Shown here piece by piece: positions 35,440 through 45,265 of a stretch of DNA of 64,000 nucleotides; positions within the stretch are counted from its first letter, which is position 1, and each line of letters starts with the position of its first letter. The notes below the pieces were generated by a model, which saw only the letters and a program-made list of their open reading frames with translations, had not been told where the DNA came from and searched no databases. The stretch is from contig NZ_JANUXW010000003.1 of NCBI RefSeq assembly GCF_024834045.1, positions 186,001 to 250,000 on the forward strand, in the 5' to 3' direction. This stretch comes from Neisseria montereyensis (GTDB lineage: Bacteria; Pseudomonadota; Gammaproteobacteria; Burkholderiales; Neisseriaceae). Position numbers and translations under genes: made by a program.

Positions 35440-36009
35440 ATGAAAAAAACCATTGCTTTAACACTGATTTCCGTCCCTTTTATATTGGCGGCCTGTAAAG
35501 ACAATACACAAGCCCAACTCGAACAGCAGCAAAAGCAGATTGAAGCACTGCAACAAGAGCTTGCCCGCCAAAATGCGCAGCAAGACAATACGGTTTACGA
35601 GTTAACCGCCAGCGGTGTTGAGGAAACCATTCCGGAGCAATATTGGGCAGACGGCAACCAAGGCGAGCCGGTCACCGGAAGTGACGGCCAGCAATATATT
35701 TATGATTCATCAAGCGGTAGCTGGTTATTGCAGAGCCTTATCGGGTCGGCGGCCGGTGCTTTTATCGGCAATGCCCTTGCCAATAAATTCCAAAGAGCCC
35801 GTGCCGATACGCCGGCCGTACGCCGTGCTCAGGCCAATTATTATCAGTCTGCCAAACCGCCACGCCGTACCAGCAATAATTTAAACACCCAAACCGTGCC
35901 TAAGAAAAACAGAGCCGCTCCTGCTTATCGGCCAACCCAACGGGCGCAACCGAATCACCGCCGCCCTGCCCGCCGCCCTGCCCGCCGCGGTTTCCGCCGT
36001 CGCCGCTAA
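35440..36009 (+). CDS. Lipoprotein with coiled coil, glycine-zipper-like segment and Arg-rich tail
   Basis: 189 residues. Signal MKKTIALTLISVPFILAAC has lipobox ILAAC (Cys19). The mature protein has a Gln-rich coiled coil (about 25-48), a domain with GSDGQQYIYDSSSGSWLLQS, then a glycine-zipper-like LIGSAAGAFIGNALANKF. The last 60 or so residues are low-complexity and highly basic (RRPARRPARRGFRRRR). No family recognised; the tail suggests binding to DNA, LPS or peptidoglycan, an inference only. Confidence 0.8.
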   Translation: MKKTIALTLISVPFILAACKDNTQAQLEQQQKQIEALQQELARQNAQQDNTVYELTASGVEETIPEQYWADGNQGEPVTGSDGQQYIYDSSSGSWLLQSLIGSAAGAFIGNALANKFQRARADTPAVRRAQANYYQSAKPPRRTSNNLNTQTVPKKNRAAPAYRPTQRAQPNHRRPARRPARRGFRRRR

Positions 36010-36018
36010 ACAATGAAT

Positions 36019-36071
36019 ATGCCGTCTGAAACCTTAATCGACGGCATATTATTGGTTTTCAGACGGCCCTA
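36019..36071. terminator. Terminator region with DUS after the Arg-rich lipoprotein
   Basis: ATGCCGTCTGAAA near 36019 can pair with TTTCAGACGGC near 36057, and also with the closer CGACGGCAT. AT-form DUS on one side. Confidence 0.55.
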
Positions 36072-36201
36072 CATTTCATCTATATAAATTTTATCAATCG
36101 TAATATTACAACACAGCACGATGTAGAGCAGGTATAGTTTCGATATCTTAAATTAACAGGCCGTCTGAAACCTGTTCCAATATTTACCCTATTAAAAATA
36201 A

Positions 36202-37167
<966 letters not shown>

Positions 37168-37200
37168 AATAAATTAGCTAATCAGGTTATTAAAACATCA

Positions 37201-37235
37201 AAGGCCGTCTGAAAAGTTTCAGACAGCCTTTTTTA
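37201..37235 (+). terminator. Terminator after trxB
   Basis: AAGGCCGTCTGAAAA and TTTCAGACAGCCTT, one mismatch, then TTTTTT. Confidence 0.85.
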
Positions 37236-37244
37236 ATAACAGAT

Positions 37245-37610
37245 TTATAACCAACCGTCAGGTGATACCGGTTTGTTGTCATACAGTTTAATAAAGCCGG
37301 CCACTACACGATAAATAAACCAGATGCCGACTATAAATAAAATAATGCTGCCAATAAAAATAACCAATGTGATGTAACCGATAATAAAACCAAGCAAGCT
37401 CCACCAAAAGGTTTTAATCAAATATTGCATATGATCATAATAGAGCGTGCCCTGCATCTCATCACGCTTGATATAAGCCATAATAACACCGGCTATCACA
37501 GCAGCACCGATCGATAACAAGGAAGCGGCATATAAAGCATAGACAATAATTGCCTGCGTACGCAGTTTGCCTGTAGCCGGTCGGTTATTATCAATAATTT
37601 CATTGCTCAT
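37245..37610 (-). CDS. DUF4870-like small membrane protein
   Basis: 121 residues with three to four hydrophobic segments (about 18-46, 65-100). It begins MSNEIIDNNRPATGKLRTQAI and has the central TLYYDHMQYLIKTFWW typical of Tic20/DUF4870-type small membrane proteins with IGIWFIYRVVAGF-like ends (VGIWFIYRVVAGFIKLYDN). Function unknown. AAAGGAATATTT precedes the ATG. Confidence 0.75.
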   Translation of the reverse strand: MSNEIIDNNRPATGKLRTQAIIVYALYAASLLSIGAAVIAGVIMAYIKRDEMQGTLYYDHMQYLIKTFWWSLLGFIIGYITLVIFIGSIILFIVGIWFIYRVVAGFIKLYDNKPVSPDGWL

Positions 37611-37807
37611 AAATATTCCTTTGCTCGACTATAGCCAATACTTCGGTAAAGTGCTGCTTACTCACGCTGATGGCAAGTACCCGAGCCACATGGTTTTCAG
37701 CCGGCCGGACAGGCCTTCGAAGTTAAGATGGCAATGTGGATTAATTGCATGATATATATAAAGAACCTAAATGTGGCGGAAAAGATTTTACCATAAGGAT
37801 GTCTTTT

Positions 37808-38080
37808 TCAGACAGGCTTTTTAAGAGGCAGCTTGATATGCGGTTTGGTATGTTGGGTTTCTTTAAATGCCGGTTTTAGGCCGAGCTCGATTTGCTGCTG
37901 TTCGCTTAATAAATCACTCCAGTCCCCCTTTTTATACCAGTCAGGGCCGTCTAACTCAATCGGGTGTTGGATTCTTTCGCTACCGTTACCGCATTGTAAA
38001 TCGGTAGCTTTGCAATATTTGTCGCAACCCCAGCAGATGCGCTCGGGATTTTTGGGGTGGATAGGAAATTTTTTGGCCAT
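37808..38080 (-). CDS. DUF3079-family small cysteine protein
   Basis: 90 residues. The domain reads MAKKFPIHPKNPERICWGCDKYC, with a CxxCxxxC cluster (Cys16/19/23) and a fourth Cys29 in DLQCGNGSERIQHP, a likely zinc or iron site. DWYKKGDWSDLLSEQQQIELGL follows. Members occur widely in proteobacteria with no known function. Confidence 0.88.
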   Translation of the reverse strand: MAKKFPIHPKNPERICWGCDKYCKATDLQCGNGSERIQHPIELDGPDWYKKGDWSDLLSEQQQIELGLKPAFKETQHTKPHIKLPLKKPV

Positions 38081-38130
38081 AATGTTTGTCCTATATATTC
38101 ATATTCGGTCATGGCCTATGCCTGTTTGAA

Positions 38131-38170
38131 AAATACACAAAGCGGGAACGTTTGCCCGCTTTGTGTATTT
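38131..38170. terminator. Long perfect stem, intrinsic terminator
   Basis: AAATACACAAAGCGGG at 38131-38146 and CCCGCTTTGTGTATTT at 38155-38170, a 16-bp stem with T runs on both sides. It lies between ybaK-like and DUF3079 genes. Confidence 0.85.
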
Positions 38171-38220
38171 TTGTTTTATTTATAAGGTATAGGTCGGGCG
38201 TTCACTATGCATGATACTGC

Positions 38221-38316
38221 CTAATTTTTTTCTATGCGTACTGTGATGTTGATTTCATCGAAATCACAAGCCAAGCCGATGCTTTGGGGCGGTTGGCCGA
38301 TGTGCGGGCCAGATTC
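38221..38316 (-). pseudogene. Possible C-terminal coding remnant
   Basis: On the minus strand, between a TAA and a TAG, 31 codons read ESGPHIGQPPQSIGLACDFD followed by EINITVRIEKN. This looks like the C-terminus of a lost protein, cut by a hairpin (AGATTCTTATG at 38311-38321 / CATAAGAATCT at 38335-38345) at its upstream end. No start and no recognised family. Confidence 0.3.
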
Positions 38317-38421
38317 TTATGAACAATTTGGGTACATAAGAATCTTTTTTCAATGCTTTTGTCTTTTATTAAGGTTTATGATTAACGAGATTAAAATATT
38401 AACTTTTATCCGGTTAAATAT

Positions 38422-38907
38422 TTAAATATCCGTTGCCACTTCAACATCTTGCGGCTTCAATACTTTCAAATCTTGCGGATGGATAGACACCAGAAAACCG
38501 CGCTTACCGCCGTTAATATAAATTATATCCAAATCCCAAATTGTTTTCTCAACATATACCGGCAAGGCCGTTTTGGTGCCGAAAGGGCTGGTGCCGCCAA
38601 CTAAAAAACCTGTCCATTTATCGGCCTGTTTCGGTTCTGCCGGTTCGATATGTTTCATACTCAACGCTCTTGCCAAGTTGCGGGTCGAAATATGTTTATC
38701 GCCGTGCATCAACACAATCATGCCCTGCTTTTTCTCATTTTGCAGCACAATGGTTTTAATCACCTGATGTTCCGGCACGCCCAAGCAAGAAGCGGAATGT
38801 GCCGTGCCGCCGTGTTCGACATAGGGATAAAGATGGGGTTGGAATGGGATTTTGTGTTGGCGTAAAAAACGGATAGCCGCCGTGATAGGATAATCGGATT
38901 TACTCAT
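38422..38907 (-). CDS. YbaK/EbsC-type Cys-tRNA(Pro)/aminoacyl-tRNA deacylase
   Basis: 161 residues. YbaK-domain proteins hydrolyse mischarged Cys-tRNA(Pro) and similar. The domain runs TAAIRFLRQHKIPFQPHLYPYVEHGGTA, GVPEHQVIKTIVLQNEKKQGMIVLMHGDKHISTR and GGTSPFGTKTALPVYVEKTIWDL, with the conserved Lys in VIKT. Probably ybaK. A DUS lies just upstream of its start. Confidence 0.9.
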   Translation of the reverse strand: MSKSDYPITAAIRFLRQHKIPFQPHLYPYVEHGGTAHSASCLGVPEHQVIKTIVLQNEKKQGMIVLMHGDKHISTRNLARALSMKHIEPAEPKQADKWTGFLVGGTSPFGTKTALPVYVEKTIWDLDIIYINGGKRGFLVSIHPQDLKVLKPQDVEVATDI

Positions 38908-39028
38908 AAGGCCGTCTGAACATTTCTATCAAAATAAAATTATCAAAACCGATTGGCATCATGATTCGGTTTTTTCGCCGATATGCTAACATAAACACCC
39001 TATCCCAAAAACAATAAAGGAAATCACA

Positions 39029-39388
39029 ATGAGCATCAAATATTTAGGACAAATGCCGCGTTTATCGGAAGCGGTTATAGCCAATGGTTTCGTATTCCTT
39101 TCCGGTATGGTGCCCGAGCGCACCGATGTCGGTATCGCCGAGCAAACCCGCGATGTATTGGCACAAATCGATCGTTGGCTGGCCGAGTGTGGTTCCGATA
39201 AAAAACACATTTTGGAAGCCACGATTTTTCTAAGCAATATGGCATACTACGCAGCTATGAACGAAGTGTGGGATAAATGGGTCGCCCCCGGACATTCGCC
39301 CGCCCGCGCCTGCGTCGAAGCCAAACTGGCAGATCCGGATATTGCGGTAGAAATTAAAATTTCCGCCCTACAAATTCAAGCATCGTAA
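39029..39388 (+). CDS. RidA/YjgF-family protein
   Basis: 119-residue chorismate-mutase-like trimer protein. RidA enzymes deaminate reactive 2-aminoacrylate and imines. LSEAVIANGFVFLSGMVPERTDVGIAEQTRDVL and GHSPARACVEAKLADPDIAVEIKI contain the conserved Gly and catalytic Arg (RACVEA). It is shorter in the N-terminal loop than YjgF. AAGGAAATC precedes the ATG. DUS terminator follows. Confidence 0.9.
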   Translation: MSIKYLGQMPRLSEAVIANGFVFLSGMVPERTDVGIAEQTRDVLAQIDRWLAECGSDKKHILEATIFLSNMAYYAAMNEVWDKWVAPGHSPARACVEAKLADPDIAVEIKISALQIQAS

Positions 39389-39398
39389 TATTAAGTAT

Positions 39399-39430
39399 CA
39401 GGCCGTCTGAAAATGTTTCAGACGGCCTGA
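39399..39430. terminator. Inverted DUS terminator after the RidA gene
   Basis: CAGGCCGTCTGAAA at 39399-39412 and TTTCAGACGGCCTG at 39417-39430. Confidence 0.85.
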
Positions 39431-39604
39431 TATCCAAAAACTGGCTCTAATAGTTAAGATTTTTTATTTATATAAATCAAATTACTAAATTAAAAATATT
39501 AAAATAGTTTAATTAATCTGATTTAAACTACGAAAAATCTTAGTTATAATTAACTTTATCGGAAAGCCGTTTCAGACGGCCGCTTATTTTTTAAGGATAA
39601 CCGC

Positions 39605-41272
39605 ATGTTGTTGGCGCTTTCATTACGCGATTTTGTGATTGTAGAAAAGCTGAATCTGAATTTTCAAAACGGCTTTACCGTGCTAACCGGCGAAACCGGC
39701 GCGGGCAAGTCGATTACGCTGGACGCCATCGGCCTGCTACTTGGCGATAAAGCCGATTACAGCCAAATCAGAAGCGGTGCATCCGAAGCCGGCCTTTCCG
39801 CTTTATTCGACATCAGCGCCCTACCCGAATTGCAGCAGGAATTATACGAGCAAGGCTTATCTGAAGAAGATGCTTCCGAGCTTAGTATCCGCCGTATTAT
39901 CGATATCAAAGGCAAAAGCCGCAGTTTTATCAACAACCATGCCGCCACCCTTGCCCAATTAAAAAGCATCGGCAGCCGCCTGATTGATATTCACGGGCAG
40001 AATGCCCACCAATCCCTCAACCAAGAAGCCGAACAGCGCCGTCTGCTCGATGCCTTTGCCGGCAGCCTGCCGCAAGCCGAGCAAGTCAAGCAATACTATC
40101 AGGCTTGGCATCATGCCCGCCAAGCGTTGGCCGACGCACAAAATCAGGCGGAAAACACCGCCATCGAACGCGAACGGCTGGAATGGCAGTTCAACGAATT
40201 AAGCCGCATCAATCCGCAGCAAGGCGAATGGGAAACCCTAAACCAAAGCCACAGCACGCTTTCCCATGCCGCCGACCTGCTTCAGGCGGCCGAGCAAACA
40301 GGCGAATATATCGACGGCGACAACGGCATGCAACGGCAGCTTTACCAATGCCAGAAACTATTGGAAAGCCTACAAAATATCGAACCGCGCTTTGCCGAAA
40401 GCCTGAATATGTTGGCCAGCATAGAAGCCGAGCTCAGTGAAATCAGCGCCAATATGCGCGATGTGGCCGGTCGGGTTGAAATCAATCCCAACGAGTTGGC
40501 CGAGCAGGAACGGCGGATGGGCGAACTCATGGCCACCGCGCGGAAATACCGCATCGAACCGCAAGATTTGCCTATCAAACTGATTGAGTTGGATACCGCT
40601 TTACAAGCCTTGGAAGCCGCCACCGATTTGGAAGCTTTGGCGGAAGAAGTGGCGCGCACCGAACAAGAATACAGACAAGCCGCCGAAGTGTTGTCGGACA
40701 TGCGCCGCGAAGCGGCCGGCCGGCTGGAACGGGAAACCACCGAACACATGCAGCATTTATCGATGAAAGGCGCGGCATTTCATGTGGCATTGATGCCGTC
40801 CGAACCGGCGGCCAGCGGCTTGGAACATATCCAATATCAAATTGCCGTCAATGCCGGCAGTCCGCTGCGGCCTTTAAACAAAGTGGCTTCAGGCGGCGAA
40901 TTGGCGCGTATCAGCCTTTCCTTGCAAGTGGTTACCAGCCAATACACCCAAGTTCCCACCTTAATTTTTGACGAAGTCGATACCGGTATCGGCGGCGGCG
41001 TGGCCGAAACCGTTGGCCGTGCCTTACGCGCTTTGGGCAAAGAACATCAGGTATTGGCCATCACCCATCTGCCCCAAGTTGCCGCTTGCGGTGAAAACCA
41101 CTGGCAGGTATATAAATACAGCCAAAACGATCAAACTTTTAGCGAAATCAATGTATTGGATGAAGCAGGCAGAGTGGGTGAAATTGCCCGCATGCTCGGC
41201 GGCGAAACCATTACCGAAACCACCCGCGAGCACGCCGCCGAGCTATTGGCAATGGCCGAACGTTCGGCCTAG
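39605..41272 (+). CDS. recN: DNA repair protein RecN
   Basis: 555-residue SMC-like ATPase for double-strand break repair. Walker A is GETGAGKS (29-36). The ABC signature is in NKVASGGELARISL and Walker B in PTLIFDEVDTGIGG. Long coiled coils lie between (about 150-390). RecN is important for gonococcal/meningococcal recombination and natural transformation. It is convergent with recD. Confidence 0.96.
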   Translation: MLLALSLRDFVIVEKLNLNFQNGFTVLTGETGAGKSITLDAIGLLLGDKADYSQIRSGASEAGLSALFDISALPELQQELYEQGLSEEDASELSIRRIIDIKGKSRSFINNHAATLAQLKSIGSRLIDIHGQNAHQSLNQEAEQRRLLDAFAGSLPQAEQVKQYYQAWHHARQALADAQNQAENTAIERERLEWQFNELSRINPQQGEWETLNQSHSTLSHAADLLQAAEQTGEYIDGDNGMQRQLYQCQKLLESLQNIEPRFAESLNMLASIEAELSEISANMRDVAGRVEINPNELAEQERRMGELMATARKYRIEPQDLPIKLIELDTALQALEAATDLEALAEEVARTEQEYRQAAEVLSDMRREAAGRLERETTEHMQHLSMKGAAFHVALMPSEPAASGLEHIQYQIAVNAGSPLRPLNKVASGGELARISLSLQVVTSQYTQVPTLIFDEVDTGIGGGVAETVGRALRALGKEHQVLAITHLPQVAACGENHWQVYKYSQNDQTFSEINVLDEAGRVGEIARMLGGETITETTREHAAELLAMAERSA

Positions 41273-41302
41273 ATTAGCGGATTAAACAACGGAAATAGCG
41301 TG

Positions 41303-43057
41303 CTATGGCCTGGTTTGCCGCATCACCTGCCCTATCATTTCCCGCAATGCGCTGCGGCGCTTTTCATCTAAAGTACAGGCCGTCTGAAAAGCCGTTTTGC
41401 TGCCCCAAAAAACAAATTGTTCACGCGCGCGGGTTATCGCGGTATAGAGCAAGGCTTTGTTTAAGCCGTGGGTTGGTTCGTTTTCTTCTTCGGTCGGCGG
41501 CAACAGCCATACTTCTCGGTATTCCGAACCTTGGCTTTTGTGTACGGTAATCGCAAAAGCGGTTTCATGTTCGGGCAGGCGGCTGAGTGCGATTTTCCGA
41601 TAGCCTTCCGGCGATGGGAAATAGGCCGCCAGTGCCGCTTCGTCCGCTTTATCCGTATCCGGCATAATCAGACCGATATCGCCGTTAAACACATCCAAGG
41701 TATAGTCATTGCGCGACACCATAATCACCTGTCCGGCAAACCACGGCACATCGGCGCGGGCGCGTCCGTGTTTTTGTAGGCAATAGCGGTAGGCTTCGTT
41801 AAAGGCTTCCGCATCATATCGGCGCGCAGCCAACACCATAATATCGGTTTGGTGCCCGAATGCCGCCGCAATATCGCCCGTATCTACCGCCTGCCAATAG
41901 TCTGCCTGCTTGCTATAAAACCTTTCCGCCTGCTGCTTTAAGCTGCCTGCCTTCAAATGCAGCTCGTTCGGGAAAGAATCAAATTGTGCCCAAGCTTCGC
42001 CCGAGTCACCCTTAATAACCGCACGCGCCAAAGCGCCGATACCGCTGTCGTCGCCAAAACGATGGCTGACTTGCAAACGGGCGATATTTTGAGCCAACGG
42101 CGGCGGTTGGTCGGCGGTAGCCAATCCGTGTTGCGGTAATAAAGCAGCCAGTTTTGCCGCCGTATCGTTATCTAAAACCGTTGTTTGCGCCAATTCAGCC
42201 AAAACCGCCCCGGCGCCGACCGAAGGCAGTTGATTTTCATCGCCTAATAAAACCAAACGGCAGCCTGTGGGAATGGCGCGCAATAATTGTAATAACAACG
42301 AAATATCCAACATAGAGGCTTCGTCGACAACCAAAATATCCAACGGCAACGGGTATTCGGCATGAAACGAGGGCATCATTTCCGGCGGACGCAATTTGAG
42401 CAAACGGTGAACGGTCTGCCCGTCGAGCTGCAATAAATGGTTGCGGATGGGTTCGGGTAAGGCAAAGGTAGCGACGGCACGGTGAAGCGCACGCGCCATA
42501 TGGGCGGCGGCTTTTCCTGTAGGCGCGGCCAAAGCAATACGCGGCAAGGCTTTGCGGCCGCTGCATAATAAGCCGAGCAATTTGGCTACGGTTGTGGTTT
42601 TGCCCGTGCCCGGCCCGCCGCTGATCAGCATAAACGGCTCTAATAATGCCAATGCCGCCGCATCGCGCTGCCCTTCGCTGCCCTTGCCGGCAAACCAAGT
42701 GTTCAAATATTCGGCTGCGGTTTGTTCGTTTATTCCGCTCACGGGTGCATTGGCCAAGCGTACGATTTCGGTAGCGACATCATGCTCCAACTGCCAAATG
42801 CGGCCGAGAAAAAGTTTTCTACCCATTAGGATAAGCGGCGTATTGCCTTTATCGCTGACAATGGTTTCCAGTTTGCGCAGGGTGTCGGCTTCGTCGTCAT
42901 CCAGCCATAAAAAAGCGTGCCCTTCCTGCAAGGCGGCAAACAGGCGGTACACATAATCTTTAACCGCTGCCGTCTCTTGCGGCGCATGGCGTTGTAATAC
43001 CTCAACCGCGGCTTCGGCGGCGGCCTGATTTAAATCTGCAACGGGAGCTGGCTGCAT
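41303..43057 (-). CDS. recD: Exodeoxyribonuclease V alpha subunit
   Basis: 584-residue SF1 helicase subunit of RecBCD. Walker A ISGGPGTGKTTTVAKLLG contains Lys153. Motif II is LVVDEASMLDI, and GDENQLPSVGAGAVLAEL is motif III. The C-terminal TVHKSQGSEYREV and TAITRAREQF are motifs V/VI. It gives 5'-3' helicase activity to the end-processing nuclease. recB and recC are not in the window. Convergent with recN. Confidence 0.96.
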   Translation of the reverse strand: MQPAPVADLNQAAAEAAVEVLQRHAPQETAAVKDYVYRLFAALQEGHAFLWLDDDEADTLRKLETIVSDKGNTPLILMGRKLFLGRIWQLEHDVATEIVRLANAPVSGINEQTAAEYLNTWFAGKGSEGQRDAAALALLEPFMLISGGPGTGKTTTVAKLLGLLCSGRKALPRIALAAPTGKAAAHMARALHRAVATFALPEPIRNHLLQLDGQTVHRLLKLRPPEMMPSFHAEYPLPLDILVVDEASMLDISLLLQLLRAIPTGCRLVLLGDENQLPSVGAGAVLAELAQTTVLDNDTAAKLAALLPQHGLATADQPPPLAQNIARLQVSHRFGDDSGIGALARAVIKGDSGEAWAQFDSFPNELHLKAGSLKQQAERFYSKQADYWQAVDTGDIAAAFGHQTDIMVLAARRYDAEAFNEAYRYCLQKHGRARADVPWFAGQVIMVSRNDYTLDVFNGDIGLIMPDTDKADEAALAAYFPSPEGYRKIALSRLPEHETAFAITVHKSQGSEYREVWLLPPTEEENEPTHGLNKALLYTAITRAREQFVFWGSKTAFQTACTLDEKRRSALREMIGQVMRQTRP

Positions 43058-43150
43058 GGTTCCGATTCCTGACTTTGAAAATAATCATATGGATAAATGA
43101 TGGATAAGTGCCGATTATAAGGCTTTATTTGTCGGTATAACATCAATCGG

Positions 43151-43193
43151 GCCGTCTGAATGAATAAAAAGGATAATATTTTCAGACGGCCTT
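43151..43193. terminator. Inverted DUS pair upstream of recD and the aminotransferase gene
   Basis: GGCCGTCTGAA near 43151 and TTCAGACGGCC near 43183 pair around about 20 bases, in the divergent gap. Confidence 0.6.
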
Positions 43194-43279
43194 AGATTGT
43201 TTTGTTTAAGCCTTTATGCCAAAATCCCCAAAATACTTTTACACAACCCCCTTACCTCTATATACAACAGGAAACCAAT

Positions 43280-44479
43280 ATGTTTCAGCATGTGGCATAC
43301 TATCCCGGCGACCCGATTTTGGGTTTGGTCGATACGTTTAATCAAGACCGGCGACCTCATAAAGTAAATCTCAGTATCGGCATTTATTTTGATGAAAACG
43401 GCAAACTGCCGGTATTAGATTCAGTGCGTAGTGTCGAAATAAAACGGGCCGAATCCGCCCAACCGCGCGCCTATCTGCCGATGGAAGGCTTGGAAAGCTA
43501 CCGCAAAGCCGTTCAAGCATTGTTATTCGGTGCGCATCACCCTGCCCTTCAAGAAAAACGTGTGGTCACCATGCAAACCATCGGCGGTTCGGGCGCATTA
43601 AAAATCGGTGCCGATTTTTTATACAATTGGTTTCCGAAATCTGAAATTTATGTCAGCGATCCGACTTGGGATAATCATAAAGGCATTTTCGAGGGCGCGG
43701 GCTTTAAAAAAGTCGGCACTTATCCGTATTACGACCCGGCTACTAACGGTGTGAAATTTGAAGAAATGTTGGCATTCTTTATGCACCTGCCGGAAAATAG
43801 TGTTTTGCTGCTCCACCCCTGCTGCCACAATCCCACCGGTGCGGATTTAACCCATGCCCAATGGGATGCGCTGCTGGAAATCGTACAAACCCGCAAACTG
43901 ATTCCGTTTATGGATATCGCCTATCAGGGCTTCGGGGAAGATTTTGAAAGCGATGCCTATGCTATCCGCAAAGCGGTAGAAATGGGTTTGACTTTATTTG
44001 TGAGCAATTCTTTTTCTAAAAATATGTCGCTCTATGGCGAACGTATCGGCGGTTTGTCGGTGGTATGCCCGAATGCGGAAGAAGCCGAATTGGTGTTCGG
44101 CCAATTGAAACTGAATGTGCGCCGCATTTATTCGAGTCCGCCGGTACATGGTGCGTTTGTAGCTACCGAAATATTGAATACGCCCGAATTGTTCGCACAA
44201 TGGCAACAGGAAGTTTATGTGATGCGCGACCGTATCCGCGCCATGCGTCAAAAACTTTATGAAGTCTTAACGGCAAAAGTGCCGGGTAAAAATTTTGAAT
44301 ATTTGATTAATCAAAGAGGTATGTTCTGCTATACGGGGCTGACGCAAGAGCAAGTGCAACGTTTGCAACAAGAGTTTGCCGTTTATTTGTTGGCATCGGG
44401 CAGAATGTGCGTTGCCGGTTTGAACGAATCGAATATTGCTTATGTAGCCGATGCCTTTGCAAAAGTGATGGAATCATAA
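43280..44479 (+). CDS. tyrB: Aromatic amino acid/aspartate aminotransferase
   Basis: 399-residue fold-type I aminotransferase of subgroup Ialpha. It starts [41 protein letters not shown] and has [12 protein letters not shown], the PLP lysine in [18 protein letters not shown] (near 247) and the substrate Arg in [13 protein letters not shown]. The LGL and YDFxxD variants make TyrB or AspC both possible; I favour TyrB. Upstream in-frame extension to 43202 lacks family match, while AACAGGAAACC precedes 43280. Confidence 0.88.
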   Translation: MFQHVAYYPGDPILGLVDTFNQDRRPHKVNLSIGIYFDENGKLPVLDSVRSVEIKRAESAQPRAYLPMEGLESYRKAVQALLFGAHHPALQEKRVVTMQTIGGSGALKIGADFLYNWFPKSEIYVSDPTWDNHKGIFEGAGFKKVGTYPYYDPATNGVKFEEMLAFFMHLPENSVLLLHPCCHNPTGADLTHAQWDALLEIVQTRKLIPFMDIAYQGFGEDFESDAYAIRKAVEMGLTLFVSNSFSKNMSLYGERIGGLSVVCPNAEEAELVFGQLKLNVRRIYSSPPVHGAFVATEILNTPELFAQWQQEVYVMRDRIRAMRQKLYEVLTAKVPGKNFEYLINQRGMFCYTGLTQEQVQRLQQEFAVYLLASGRMCVAGLNESNIAYVADAFAKVMES

Positions 44480-44500
44480 GCACTCACCATTATCATCAAT

Positions 44501-44532
44501 ACGGGCGGGATTTATTTATCCGCCCGTTTTTA
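44501..44532 (+). terminator. Intrinsic terminator after the aminotransferase
   Basis: ACGGGCGG at 44501-44508 and CCGCCCGT at 44520-44527, then TTTTT. Confidence 0.85.
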
Positions 44533-44633
44533 CTTTAATGATGTGTAATAACCGTCGCTTTTTCAGGGCTGCCCAAGAATAAGGCTTTCTGTTAAGATAT
44601 TTTCAACCTTTCCCGAATTTTAAATCATTATTT

Positions 44634-45170
44634 ATGGCCTCTTTCCATACCGTTTCCCTTAAACGCCGTTTTGCCGCCCTTTTATATGAATCGCTATTAA
44701 TTGGTGCCGTTAGCATGCTTGCCGGTTTGTTGGCAGGTATCGTTACCATCCTATTAAACCCTGTTTCTTTAATGCTTTCCAGCTTTGCCGCCACCGTGAT
44801 TTTTATTGCGGCATGGTGGTTTTATTGCAAAGCCAACTGGCACAAACAGGGGCAGACCTTGCCGATGCGGGTATGGAAAATCGGTTTGGTGAATACTGCC
44901 GGCCACCGCCCTGCCCTTAACCAATTGCGCCTGCGTTTTATTTGGAGCTGTATTTTTATCGTGTTTGTGCCTATGCTGGCTTATGCCGCTTTACGGCATT
45001 TAAGCGGCATTCCGCCCAAGCCGGCATTCGGCGCCGCATTGATTTGGTGGATTTTGCCGTGGGGATTTGCGTTATTGAATCCTGACCGTCAGTTTTTATA
45101 CGACTATCTGGCCGGAACGCGTTTGATTGATTTAAGGGTGGATAAACCATCAAATACCGATAGCCAGTAA
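44634..45170 (+). CDS. RDD-family membrane protein
   Basis: 178 residues with about four membrane segments. LKRRFAALLYESLLIGAVSML carries the RDD-like Arg-Ala-x-Asp-variant start, GQTLPMRVWKIGLVN the central block, and FLYDYLAGTRLIDLRV the typical end. Function is unknown; some members take part in Na+/H+ exchange. The last 150 or so bases have a decayed second copy at 46,292-46,458. A DUS terminator follows. Confidence 0.88.
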   Translation: MASFHTVSLKRRFAALLYESLLIGAVSMLAGLLAGIVTILLNPVSLMLSSFAATVIFIAAWWFYCKANWHKQGQTLPMRVWKIGLVNTAGHRPALNQLRLRFIWSCIFIVFVPMLAYAALRHLSGIPPKPAFGAALIWWILPWGFALLNPDRQFLYDYLAGTRLIDLRVDKPSNTDSQ

Positions 45171-45182
45171 TATAAACATTAA

Positions 45183-45231
45183 AAGGCCGTCTGAAAGATT
45201 GATTTCAATATCTTTCAGACGGCCTTTTACA
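45183..45231. terminator. Inverted DUS terminator between RDD and DUF3089 genes
   Basis: AAAAGGCCGTCTGAAAGAT and ATCTTTCAGACGGCCTTTT pair around about ten bases, serving convergent genes. Confidence 0.85.
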
Positions 45232-45265
45232 TACCAATTCAAACAATGCTTGGGCTAAATAGTTA

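Noticed and set aside
38234-38425. 63-codon plus-strand frame downstream of the DUF3079 gene
   Set aside because: No ribosome-binding site, and it crosses a hairpin; the minus-strand remnant reads more protein-like.
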